DNA from: an uncultured bacterium
GTDB lineage: Bacteria; Acidobacteriota; Aminicenantia; Aminicenantales; CALLJL01
Reading direction: 5' to 3'
Assembly (NCBI GenBank): GCA_938092135.1
Contig: CALLJL010000004.1
Span: forward strand, 1 to 64,000
DNA length: 64,000 bases
Below the pieces are notes generated by a model, which saw only the letters and a list, made by a program, of their open reading frames with translations, searched no databases and was not told where the DNA came from. Each line of letters opens with the position of its first letter. The first letter of the stretch is position 1. Made by a program: the position numbers and the translations under genes. Positions 44,709 through 54,174 of the stretch are shown one piece after another.

Positions 44709-46094
44709 ATGTTTGAACCCAAGGTATATCGAGCCCGAAGGCAGGCTTTAAAGGAGAAATTAGGCTCTGGTATAGCTCTTTTTCCTGGAAACAAGGAAGC
44801 ACCGATCAATTATCCAGCCAACACTTATTATTTCCGGCAAGATAGTACTTTTCTTTATTTTTTTGGTCTTGATAGTCCCAATCTTTTCGGTCTAATTGAT
44901 ATTGATGAAGATAAAGAAATTATTTTTGGTGATGACCTGTCTCTCGAAGACATAATCTGGATGGGGCATCAACCTCGCCTAATTGAAAGGGCCAGGAAAG
45001 TCGGCGTCAAGCAAGTCAAGCCGCTCAAAGAACTTGAGCCGACAATTAAAGGTTATCTCGCCAACGGGCGCACCCTTCATTATCTCCCTCCTTATCGGCA
45101 TGATACTCTCTTTGAGATGGCTCATCTATTAGAAAAGCCAATCGAGGAAGTTAAAGCCGGGGTTTCGAAAGAATTAATTAAAGCCACTGTGTCTTTAAGG
45201 TCGGTAAAAGAAGAAGTTGAGGTTAAAGAAATTGAATCAGCTCTGAATATTACTCGGGAAATGTACCTGACCGCCATGAGAATGGCCAAACCTGGAAAAA
45301 CGGAATGGGAACTTGTAGGAGCTATGGAAGGAATTGCTCTCAGCCATGGCTGTCGCCTGTCTTTTCCAACTATACTGACCATTAATGGACAAATTCTCCA
45401 TAATCATGATCATAGTAATCGCCTAATTAAAGGCAAACTTCTGGTAATTGATGCCGGGGTCGAATCGGCTGAACATTATGCGGCCGATATCACTCGAACT
45501 TTACCTGTAGGCTGGAAATTTTCCCAGAAACAGAGAGACATTTATGAAATTGTTCTCAAGGCTCAAGAAACAGCCATTAAAGCCATTAAGCCAGGAATTC
45601 CCTACAAAAATGTTCATCTTGAAGCCTGTCGGATTATGGCTTCGGGGTTAAAAGAGCTGGGGCTGATGAAAGGCAATATAGACGAGGCTGTCGAAAAGGG
45701 GGCTCATGCTCTTTTCTTTCCCCATGGCCTTGGTCATATGCTTGGTCTTGATGTCCACGATATGGAGGGTCTTGGGGAAGATTATGTCGGTTATAATGAA
45801 AGCGTAAAAAGAAGCGAGCAGTTTGGCCTTGGGTATTTACGCTTGGCCCGAACTCTTGAGCCAGGTTTTGTTCTGACAGTAGAGCCTGGCATTTATTTCA
45901 TCCCAGCTCTTATTGCCCAATGGAAAAAGGAAAAGAAACATTTTGAGTTTATCAATTATAATCGGGTCATGGAATATATTGATTTTGGTGGGATACGCAT
46001 CGAGGATGATGTTCTAGTAACCGAAGATGGTTGCAGGGTTTTAGGTCGAAAAATTCCAAAAACGGTAAATGAAATTGAATCTCTCAAGTCTTGA
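44709..46094 (+). CDS. pepP: Xaa-Pro aminopeptidase (M24B, PepP-like)
   Basis: A 461-residue metallopeptidase that removes the N-terminal residue from Xaa-Pro (and Xaa-Hyp) peptides. The N-terminal AMP-N domain is followed by the pita-bread domain. Metal ligands are visible: Asp in VIDAGVE, Asp in YAADITRTLP, His in FPHGLGHMLGLDVHD, Glu in LTVEPGIYF and Glu in GGIRIEDDVLV. Start at 44709 follows GGGAGG (44697-44702); a TTG at 44679 is in frame but has no ribosome site. Its position after hypD suggests that it supplies free hydroxyproline from collagen-like peptides. Cytoplasmic. Confidence 0.9.
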   Translation: MFEPKVYRARRQALKEKLGSGIALFPGNKEAPINYPANTYYFRQDSTFLYFFGLDSPNLFGLIDIDEDKEIIFGDDLSLEDIIWMGHQPRLIERARKVGVKQVKPLKELEPTIKGYLANGRTLHYLPPYRHDTLFEMAHLLEKPIEEVKAGVSKELIKATVSLRSVKEEVEVKEIESALNITREMYLTAMRMAKPGKTEWELVGAMEGIALSHGCRLSFPTILTINGQILHNHDHSNRLIKGKLLVIDAGVESAEHYAADITRTLPVGWKFSQKQRDIYEIVLKAQETAIKAIKPGIPYKNVHLEACRIMASGLKELGLMKGNIDEAVEKGAHALFFPHGLGHMLGLDVHDMEGLGEDYVGYNESVKRSEQFGLGYLRLARTLEPGFVLTVEPGIYFIPALIAQWKKEKKHFEFINYNRVMEYIDFGGIRIEDDVLVTEDGCRVLGRKIPKTVNEIESLKS

Positions 46095-48784
46095 TTTTCA
46101 TCTTGCCAAGTTCAGTTCGGACAAAAAATTGACTTCCCCAGATGCGGAAAGTAGGTCGTCCGTCCGGCTCGTAGCCGCAGGTTAATATTTTGGGACCAAG
46201 AGCCAAAAGATCATTTATTTTATATTCTTGACGATTTATTCTTGCTAACCCGTAAAAATCTTTTTCTGGGCATAAAAGCCAAAAGCCAGGCAACTCAATT
46301 GTTTGACCTGCCTGATTTATCCTATCTTCCTGGCCGCTTAATAAAATGCAACCATCATGAAGACCGTCGATTGCTCTTATTTCCTTAATTCCTGGAAGCC
46401 AGAGGGTAAGAGTTTTTCCGGCCGGAAAATCAATTATTTTTACTCCCCAATTTTCTGTTTCTTTATTAGAAATAACAGCCAGAATTCTTTTTCTTTGTTA
46501 GGTATTTGATGCTATGAACTAGCTCTTTGGTTAGTTTTAGTCCGGTTATTTTCCTGTGATTAAGATCAAAGCGTAAGACTTCGTTTTGATTTGCCAGATA
46601 AAGTCGATTTCCTAGCTCAATAGCTAGTGAATTTATTGAAAAGGAGAATTTTAGCCTGGAAATAAAGCGGGAAATCTTCTTTTCTTCGAAATCCCAAAGC
46701 CAAAGCTCTCCATTTTCAAGGACCAAAAAAGATTTGAAGGAGGAGAGGCCGCCATTTTAACTATGGATATCCTTGGCCCTTCAAATCTGATTATTTCTTC
46801 CCGTTCAAAAGAAAAAATTTTTAGCCCAAGTTCATGCCCTTGCCAGCTAAAATTTCGACCGAGAAGACAGTCAGCCTTAATTTCCTCTTCTGGATCAAAG
46901 GTGAAAGGACGATGATCGACCAGGGTGAAAACAAAAATTCTGTTTTTCTTATCTATACCTCCAATTTGATCCTGAGCATAAAGACGTAACTTTACAGGTT
47001 CAAGATCTAAAGGAAAGACAGTGCCTAAAAGATGGGGCTCCTGGTCTAAAGTTTTTATTTAATTGTGGTTCGAGGATTGCTTCTTCGAAAGAAATAAAAT
47101 TGCTTTCAGAAGTAAACCAGACCCCTTCTTCAAGAAGAAATTCTGTTTCCTCGGGTTCCATTTCCGCTTCAATTAACGATAAAGATTTTTCAGTTGGAAA
47201 TTGCCCTAATTGAATCAGTTCTCCCCAATGCTCAACCGATCTCTTGGTGAAAAGCTCGGCTGTTTCTTCGCGGCCAAGCCGGCAAGCTATGGGAATTATC
47301 AAGGTCATAGAGAATTTTTTTGCCTTCCTGGTAAAATAATGTATCTTTTAGGTAGGGCATTTCCAGAAAGGAAAGATGAAGCTTTACGCTTTCCAGGGCA
47401 ATTTCTCTTTCTTCCAAGTTAAGACGACGGGTCGAAAAGTTGGTCCAAAAATTAACGACTAAATCAAGCTCGCCTTTTTCATAAAAAAGATCGACTACGC
47501 GCTCAAAATAATGGCGATCTCGACAGCCATCGAGGAGAATAAGCCGCTTGTGTCTATAAGTATTGAAAAATTGCTGCCAAAAAAGCTCGGGGCTATCTTC
47601 GTCGGATACATCGTATTGGAAATAAACAGGATTTATATATTTTTTTAATCAGTTCCGGCCAAGAAGACGATTGAAAATCTTTCTGCCTTCTTTGGAGTCT
47701 CGCCTTAGATAAAGAATCTCCTCTGGTTTTAAACCGGCACAGCCACAAGCTAAGACCTGACAAAAATAGGTTTTTCCTGTGCCTGAATCTCCGGTTACCG
47801 CCATCACGACTTTTTCTTTTTGCTTGATTATGTAATTAAGGGTAATTGATAATTCATTAAGGCCTTTTTCAGCCGGTTTTAAGCTTATAAGGTTTATCGC
47901 CCCGACATGATAAAGATAAAGAGAATGGATGAATTCAGGCAGGTTAATCTTTCTGAGAGCAGTGACGGTTTCTTCAAAAATTTCTTTATTCTTTGGCGTA
48001 ACATTGGTCACTATTCCCATGGGTGGCTGAATTATTTCCCTTATGGCCGCATAAATTTCTTCCTTATCTTCGGCTAAGTCGAGCTTTTTGAGCCATTCAT
48101 TAAGAGAGAGTGAAATCCTCTGTTCTTCCGCTATGAATTTGGCTAACTGATTAATAAAATTCTGAAAATATTTTTTTAAAAACTGATTTAAAGCTAAAAA
48201 AGTAGACTTTTCTTCATTCCCAAAACTTGACAGCAGACTATTTTCGATTTCTTCATCTTTTTGACGGAAGAAGTAATTGAGGGATTTGGCTTGACTATCC
48301 CACTCAGCCAAAGGCCAAGAAGCATTTATTTTTAAAGATTCTTTTAATATAGAAAAAGCTAAAACATCAAAAAAAGCCACAATTAAATTAAAGCCTAAAC
48401 TTTTCCCCTCTGATGGTTCGAGCAAGGAAATCCTGGGAGCAAATTGAGATTGAACTCTTCAGCTCTTATGTTCAGTTTCTCTAAGTTCCAGGCACAATTG
48501 CGAAGCGCAAGCTCCACCTTTTCTGAAAAACAAAAATCAATCTTTTCCAGAAAGCCGATAATTACTTCAATTATATTTAGTCTTTTTTGCCTCTTCTCTC
48601 CTTTTAGCCAAAAAAGTGTTTCGCTCTTAATTCGGTCTAACCAATTATGGGGAGTTTCTTGCCACTTTCCGTGTTCGTTGAGAAAGAAAAAACCATGAAC
48701 GGGAAAATCTTGAAAAAGGGAATTGAAAAGATTGATCAGACTTTTTTCTTTAATAAAATTGTCCTTATCTTTAAAAGTGGTCAT
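46084..48784 (-). pseudogene. Decayed large protein with P-loop ATPase domain
   Basis: A reading direction of about 890 codons broken by at least five single-base frameshifts and one nonsense codon. Segments join smoothly. An N-terminal unknown part (48784 to about 48447) leads into a P-loop part with Walker A VTGDSGTGKTYFCQVLACG. TGA at 47649-47651 then interrupts GRN/LKKYINPVYF. Further shifts lie at homopolymers 47315-47321, 47052-47056, 46725-46730 and 46488-46492. The last part ends in a normal stop at 46084, overlapping the convergent pepP by 11 bases. The C-terminal 350 residues are strand-rich. I do not recognise the family. It follows the receiver-GcvH gene by 11 bases, so the three minus-strand genes formed one operon. 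Confidence 0.8.
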
Positions 48785-48795
48785 ATTGAGGGAGA

Positions 48796-49573
48796 TTATT
48801 TCGCTACAAGAAGTCCTTCTAAGTCCTCTTGAAGTCTCGAGGCTTCCATTTTAAATAAATAGCCTCTTGTAAAGGGAAAACGGCTCAAAGGGGATAAATC
48901 TTGCAATAGATCGATATTAATCTCGATTACCCGGCCTGCGACTGGGGACCAGACATGATGAACGAATCGGTCAGAATCGGTTATTTTAGCACAAACTTCG
49001 CCTTGAGAGATGAAATCGCCAATTTTCGGCAGCTCAAGATTGGCGATAATTCCTATACTTTTTAAAAAATCGGGCATAACCCCAACGATGCCTCGCTCGT
49101 CATTTTCTAACTTGAGCCATGTATGACCTAATAAATAATAATAACCAAACGGAATTTTAGCTTCACTCTCCTGAGCTACCTGTGAAGCTTCAGCTTCCGC
49201 TGGTTTGATCGCCCGAGAAACTAAGGCTCGAAGCTCATCGGGGGTAAAGGGTTTAGGAATGTAATCGAAAGCTCCCATTTTAATTGATTCTACAGCTGTT
49301 TTTGATGGTTGGATAACCAGTGATCATAACAACCTTCACTTCAGGATAGTAAGCTTTAATTTCCTTTAAAAGATTGAGACCGCACATTCCAGGCATCATG
49401 AGATCAGTGATTACCAGGTCATATCTTTTTTCTTTGTCTTTAAGGAGAGCTTCTTCACCACTAAAAGCCATATCAACCTCATGGTCATCAGAGAGAAGGG
49501 CTTGGCGGGTACTCTTACAAACCGTAATTTCATCATCTACAACCAAAATTTTCTTTTTACCTGTTATTGACAT
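48796..49573 (-). pseudogene. Response regulator fused to GcvH-like domain, frameshifted
   Basis: The receiver part (from 49573) has IVVDDE-like LVVDDEITVC, phospho-acceptor Asp in LVITDLMMPG and ends MITGYPTIK. At a run of five T on the plus strand (49299-49303) the frame changes. Removing one base restores TAVESIKMGAFDYIPKPFTPDEL, the natural end of a receiver. About 130 residues of a glycine-cleavage H-protein-like domain follow (HTWLKLENDERGIVGV, SPVAGRVIEIN, GYLFKM). The lipoyl lysine position appears to be Arg (SDRFVHHV). It is a single lesion; it could be a sequencing error or a true mutation. A kinase pseudogene precedes it by 2 bases. Confidence 0.82.
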
Positions 49574-49575
49574 AA

Positions 49576-51140
49576 TTAATGACCTCCTTTCGGATCGATT
49601 CCTATTTTTTCTAAGGGTAAATAAATAGTAAAAACAGTTCCCCGACCTGGTTCGCTTTTAACTTCAATTGCTCCGTTATGTTGTTGAATTATTCCGTAAC
49701 AAATACCCAGCCCGAGATCTTTCCCAGAGGCCGTAGTTGTGAAAGAGGGATCAAAAATTTTGTTTATATGCTCGGGAAAGATTCCCACCCCTGTATCTAT
49801 AAATCTAATTTCAATTGCCTTCCCATCTCTACTTAAATCGGTTAGAATTGTTAGTTGCCCACCATTGGGCATCGCTTCGCAAGCATTGATCATCAAATTC
49901 CAGAAAACTTGCTGAATTTTGGCTCGATCGACCAGAATTAAAAGTAAATCGGGTTTAAGATTCTTAATTATTTTTATATTCTGAAAGGAAGCTTTGTTTT
50001 CAAGCAAAAGCACTGTCTTCTCAATTAAATCATTTATATCAGTATTAGTTTTTTGGGTCTGGCTTTGCCGGGCAAATTCGAGCAGGCCTCGGACAATTTG
50101 CGAGCAACGGTGTGTTTCCTCAGCGATGAGACTAAGATTCTCATAAAATTCATCCTTTTTTTTTAATTTTTCAAGTTTCTCAAGGAGCAGGTGAGTATTA
50201 ATTAAAATTGAGGTCAAGGGATTATCGATTTCATGGGCAATGCCAGCCGCCATCTTCCCCAAAGAGGCAAGTTTTTCGGACTGGAATTAGAAAATCCTGC
50301 ATTTCTTTTAATTCCTTTGTTCTTTCCTCAACCCTTCGTTCAAGGTTTTTCTCCATTGAATTAAATTTTCGTTGGCCCTTTTAAGATTTTCGGTCATCCG
50401 ATTAAAAGATTCAGCCAATTGCCCTATTTCCTCGCGGCCATCGACGGTCAACCGATGGTTAAGTTCCCTTGGGCAATTCGCTGGGTTGCTTGAACCATTC
50501 TTTGGAGTGGATTGATAATGATTGAGGTAATAGCTGAAAGAATAAGAAGTAAAATGACCGTACAGAGGCCGGCCATCCCAGTAAAAGTAAGCATAACGTT
50601 ATTTCGCAGATCAATATAGGGCTTTTCAAGCATGTCCACATACAGCATTCCTATGATTTTATCTTTGATGCCCCTGATTGGCTCATAGGCAGCTATATAC
50701 CAGTGATTGACCACGAAGGCCCGGCCAATCCAAGGCTGACCTTTTTTAAGAACAGTTTCTTACCCGAAGAACGACTATGTCTTTCTCATCCGTAAGGCCC
50801 AAAATGTCGAGTTTAAACTCCCGAAGAATAATCGAAAGCAACCGGTAAAGACTCTCCCTGTCCTTAGCTACTAAGGCTCTTTGGATTGAATCACGGAGAG
50901 AATTCAAGTGGACTATATCCTGAATATCATTTATTTTTTCTTGATAAACAGACCAAGCTGAAGCCAGGTCATGGCGAACTTTCGCTTCGGCCAGAGAAAA
51001 AATTGTCCTGTGTGCCAACCTTGTACCAAAAAAAGAAAGATAAAGCCTCCAGCTACAATAACCACTAGAAAACTTAGAATAAATTTTGTTCTAAGAGGTA
51101 AGTCAAGGAATTTTTTAAAAATAGGATTAAATTTAATCAT
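49576..51140 (-). pseudogene. Decayed sensor histidine kinase
   Basis: Parts of one kinase appear in order in different frames: N-terminal helix FILSFLVVIVAGGFIFLFL, extracellular sensor, second helix, HAMP (PLQRMVQATQRIAQGNL), coiled coil, DHp with phospho-His in AGIAHEIDNPLTSIL, and HATPase motifs NLMINACEAMPNGG, DTGVGIFPEH and GLGICYGIIQQH. Frameshifts occur at 51028-51034, near 50760, near 50449, near 50355 and near 50280. At about 50750 the sensor jumps from VVLRVRN to ETVLKKGQPW, and a stretch usual in double-Cache kinases seems deleted. Only the last 228 residues are a continuous ORF. It was the first gene of the operon that continues with the receiver-GcvH fusion. Confidence 0.85.
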
Positions 51141-51277
51141 CTACAATTAATTTTATTTCACTTTAACTGATAGGGCAAACTTAATCGTGATAGTATTTGA
51201 AGCCTTTCCTAATCTTGATAGAGAAAAATAAAGGGGGTAATATAAAAAGCCTATAAAATTTTTTAAAGAGAGGAAGT

Positions 51278-52096
51278 ATGAAAATAGCGTTAATCCAGCA
51301 AAAAGTTACAAGCTTAAAGGAAAAAAACATTCAAAGAGGTTTAAAAGCTATAAAAAAAGCGGCCAAAGAAGGCGCAGAATTAATTGTTTTCCCTGAGCTC
51401 AGTTTCCTTACTTTTTTCCCCCAAAGCCCAGGCAATCCTAAGGCCATTGAATTAGCTGAAACAATTCCTGGGCCAACCACCAAAATTTTCTGTGAGGTGG
51501 CTAAACAGCTTGGTGTAGTTATCATTATTAATCTTTATGAACGAAAAGGTAAAAATCTCTACGATTCATCGCCCCTTATTGATGCTGATGGTCAGATTAT
51601 CGGGGTGGTCCGTATGGTTCATATCATGGAAGGACCAGGGTTTCATGAAAAAGAATATTATTGTCCTGGCAATAACAACCAACTAGTTTTCCCTACAAAG
51701 GTTGGACGAGTTGGCATTGCTATATGTTATGACAGGCATTTTCCTGAATATATGAGAATTCTAGCCCTCCAGAAGGCAGAGATAGTGGTTGTCCCCCAAG
51801 CAGGAGTTAAGAATGAATGGCCAGAAGGAATATTTGAAGCTGAATTACGAGTTGCAGCTTTTCAAAATGGCTATTTTGCTGCTTTAGCCAACCGCGTTGG
51901 CCAGGAAAGGGACTTAAACTTTTCTGGAGAATCATTTATTGTCGATCCCTTTGGTCAAGTCATTGCCCGTGCTCCAGCAGGTAAGGAATCAATTCTTCTG
52001 GCTGACTGTAATCTTGATCTTATCAGCCTGGCTCCGGCCAAAAAACACTTTCTCCTCGACCGAAGACCTAATTTTTATAAAAAATTTTTTCCTTAA
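51278..52096 (+). CDS. Carbon-nitrogen hydrolase (nitrilase superfamily) without the canonical lysine
   Basis: A 272-residue protein of the nitrilase fold, related to N-carbamoylputrescine amidase and beta-ureidopropionase. Catalytic Glu is in VFPELSFLTFFP and Cys in GIAICYDRHFPEYMR. The third residue, Lys in the usual YRKxHI, is replaced: the segment reads VVRMVHIMEGPGFHEKEYY. The rest of the pattern (AAFQNGYFAALANRVG, FSGESFIVDP) is well kept. GAGGAAG precedes the ATG. It is 21 bases before a DegT aminotransferase, which suggests a shared pathway, perhaps amine or amide metabolism. Substrate unknown. Confidence 0.84.
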   Translation: MKIALIQQKVTSLKEKNIQRGLKAIKKAAKEGAELIVFPELSFLTFFPQSPGNPKAIELAETIPGPTTKIFCEVAKQLGVVIIINLYERKGKNLYDSSPLIDADGQIIGVVRMVHIMEGPGFHEKEYYCPGNNNQLVFPTKVGRVGIAICYDRHFPEYMRILALQKAEIVVVPQAGVKNEWPEGIFEAELRVAAFQNGYFAALANRVGQERDLNFSGESFIVDPFGQVIARAPAGKESILLADCNLDLISLAPAKKHFLLDRRPNFYKKFFP

Positions 52097-52117
52097 AATA
52101 AACATGCGAGGAAAAAG

Positions 52118-53293
52118 ATGAAAGTTCCTTTCCTTGATCTTCAGGCTCAGTTTATGGCCATAAAAGAAGAGATTAGAATAAAAATAGATTCAATTCTTGA
52201 ATCCCAAAGGTTTGTCCTGGGCCCAGAAGTTGAGGCCCTTGAAAGAGAAATGGCATCTTTTTGTGGGGTTAAAAGGGCTATTGGGGTTTCCTCTGGAACT
52301 GATGCCCTTCTTGTTTGTTTAATGGCTTTCGATATTAAGCCTGGAGACGAAATTATCACGACTCCTTTTTCCTTTTTTGCCACCGCGGGAGCAATTGCTC
52401 GTTTGCAGGCCAGACCCATTTTCTGCGATATTGATCCTTTAACTTATAATCTCGATCCTAATAAATTGGCTTATCTTCTTGAAAAAGGTAAACGAACAAA
52501 AAAAATAGCCAGGATTAAAGGAATAATCCCTGTTCATCTCTTTGGCCAATGCGCCGATATGGATAAGATTTTGGATTTAGCTAATACTTATAATCTTTTC
52601 ATTCTTGAAGACGCGGCCCAGGCTATTGCTGCCGAGTATCCCTCTAAGAAAGGCGTCAAAAAAGCTGGTTCCATGGGCCTTGCTGGTATCCTTTCCTTTT
52701 ACCCGACTAAAAATCTCAATGCCTATGGCGATGGTGGAATGGTTTTAACCAATAATGACCGACTAGCGGAAAAAATTATGAGACTTAGGGTGCATGGAGA
52801 AAGAAAAAGATATTTTTATGATATGATTGGGGGAAACTTTCGACTGGATGCCCTTCAAGCTGGAGTCCTTAGGGTTAAATTGCCTTATCTTAATTTGTGG
52901 CTGGAAAAGAGACAGGAAGCAGCGGCTCGATATGAAGCTTTATTCCAAGCTAGTGGTTTGATCGAAAGGAAAATGATTAGTTTACCCCTAGCTGTTTATA
53001 AAAATAAGGGAGTCAAAAATTATCACACCTACCATCAATTTATAATTAGAGCCAAAAAAAGAAATCAATTGCAGGCTTATCTAAAAGAAAGAGGCGTCGA
53101 GACTGTTGTTTATTATCCTCGGCCTCTTCACCTTCAAAAATGCTTCGAGTATTTAGGTTACAGGAAAGGAGAATTTCCGGAAGCTGAGAAAGCGGCCAGA
53201 GAAGTTTTAGCTTTACCTATATATCCGGAGATCACTCCTGAGCAACAAAAATACATTGTTGATTGCTTCGAGGATTTTTACAAGAAAGATTAA
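52118..53293 (+). CDS. DegT/DnrJ/EryC1/StrS-family aminotransferase
   Basis: A 391-residue fold-type I PLP enzyme. KVPFLDLQAQF at the N-terminus, GVSSGTDALLVCLMA, the aspartate in ILEDAAQAIAAEY and FYPTKNLNAYGDGGMVL with the PLP-binding Lys are all in place. HTYHQFIIRAKKR, toward the C-terminus, is the usual substrate-loop region. Members make 3- or 4-amino sugars for surface glycans, or aminate ketosugars. There are no nucleotide-sugar genes beside it; the nitrilase-like gene is 21 bases upstream, with GAGGAAAAAG before the ATG. Substrate not identifiable. Confidence 0.87.
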   Translation: MKVPFLDLQAQFMAIKEEIRIKIDSILESQRFVLGPEVEALEREMASFCGVKRAIGVSSGTDALLVCLMAFDIKPGDEIITTPFSFFATAGAIARLQARPIFCDIDPLTYNLDPNKLAYLLEKGKRTKKIARIKGIIPVHLFGQCADMDKILDLANTYNLFILEDAAQAIAAEYPSKKGVKKAGSMGLAGILSFYPTKNLNAYGDGGMVLTNNDRLAEKIMRLRVHGERKRYFYDMIGGNFRLDALQAGVLRVKLPYLNLWLEKRQEAAARYEALFQASGLIERKMISLPLAVYKNKGVKNYHTYHQFIIRAKKRNQLQAYLKERGVETVVYYPRPLHLQKCFEYLGYRKGEFPEAEKAAREVLALPIYPEITPEQQKYIVDCFEDFYKKD

Positions 53294-53379
53294 TTTAAAA
53301 TTTTATTTTTTATTTAATCATTTCAGAGATAAAAACTTTATAGAAGTATTTTTAGCTTTGAAAAAATTTATTTTAGTGA

Positions 53380-53601
53380 TCAGCGACAAGTACTGCAGGA
53401 ACGGGAAGAGCAAGTTGAGCAGCTACTTGGTAAGCTTTCTTTGAGACGATTGCTTCCACCACCAATGCCAAAGGAGGAGAAAATTTTAATGAGATTAGAG
53501 CTGCCACAGACGGGACAAATTATTTCTTTTTCCCCGCCGATTTTTGATAAACACTCAAAGCGATATTGGCATTGTTGGCAAATAAATTCATAGATAGGCA
53601 T
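53380..53601 (-). CDS. FmdB-family zinc ribbon protein
   Basis: A 73-residue protein. MPIYEFICQQCQYRFE and IICPVCGSSNLIKIFSSFG form a CxxC...CxxC zinc ribbon, the FmdB pattern. The tail is Ser/Cys-rich (SCSTCSSRSCSTCR), a variation often seen in this family. Function is not established; some members are regulators. It lies 11 bases after ridA and is probably co-transcribed with it. Confidence 0.85.
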   Translation of the reverse strand: MPIYEFICQQCQYRFECLSKIGGEKEIICPVCGSSNLIKIFSSFGIGGGSNRLKESLPSSCSTCSSRSCSTCR

Positions 53602-53612
53602 TTGTTTTGCCT

Positions 53613-54014
53613 CTACCTATTTCCCCCCTTTTTTCCTCCGGCCAGGGCGATCGCCTCAATTTCGATTTTGGCTTCCCTTGGAAGACGCGCCACCTGAATA
53701 GTGGAGCGAGCCGGATAGGGAGGATTAAAATAGCTGGCATAGACTTCATTCATCTGAGCAAAATCATTCATATCCTGAAGGAAAACCGTGGTTTTAACCA
53801 CTTGATCGAGAGAGCTTCCAGCAGCCTCAAGGACAGCTTTAACATTTTCTAAAACCTGCTTGGTTTGGTCTTTTATCGATCCAACAATCATTTCTCCAGT
53901 TTTCGGATCAATAGGAACCTGCCCCGAAATAAAAATAAAATCTCCGGTTAAAATGGCTTGGGAATAAGGCCCAATAGCTTGAGGAGCCCGATCAGTCTTG
54001 ATTTCTTGCTTCAT
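53613..54014 (-). CDS. ridA: RidA family enamine/imine deaminase
   Basis: A 133-residue cytoplasmic protein that hydrolyses 2-aminoacrylate and other reactive enamines made by PLP dehydratases. The pattern [40 protein letters not shown] and the binding-site end [22 protein letters not shown] are typical, with the key Arg in PARST. The start at 54014 follows GGAG 6 bases away; the frame is open upstream to 54104. The presence of threonine dehydratase and cysteine desulfhydrase-like genes in the same window makes its role sensible. fmdB follows. Confidence 0.93.
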   Translation of the reverse strand: MKQEIKTDRAPQAIGPYSQAILTGDFIFISGQVPIDPKTGEMIVGSIKDQTKQVLENVKAVLEAAGSSLDQVVKTTVFLQDMNDFAQMNEVYASYFNPPYPARSTIQVARLPREAKIEIEAIALAGGKKGGNR

Positions 54015-54174
54015 GTTTATCTCCTTTTGGCTAGACCATAAAAGTTTGCTTTTTAAGAGCAAAAACCAAAGGCCAATCTGCTTTATCCAAAATCTCCTCT
54101 TCATCCCTGAAATTTATTATAGCAAGCTTTCTAAATTATAGCCAGATCTTCCTCTAAGAAAAGTTTTAAAAACT

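Noticed and set aside
46466-48784. Separate small hypothetical genes on the minus strand
   Set aside because: The short ORFs join into one continuous protein when single bases are corrected, so they are pieces of one pseudogene.
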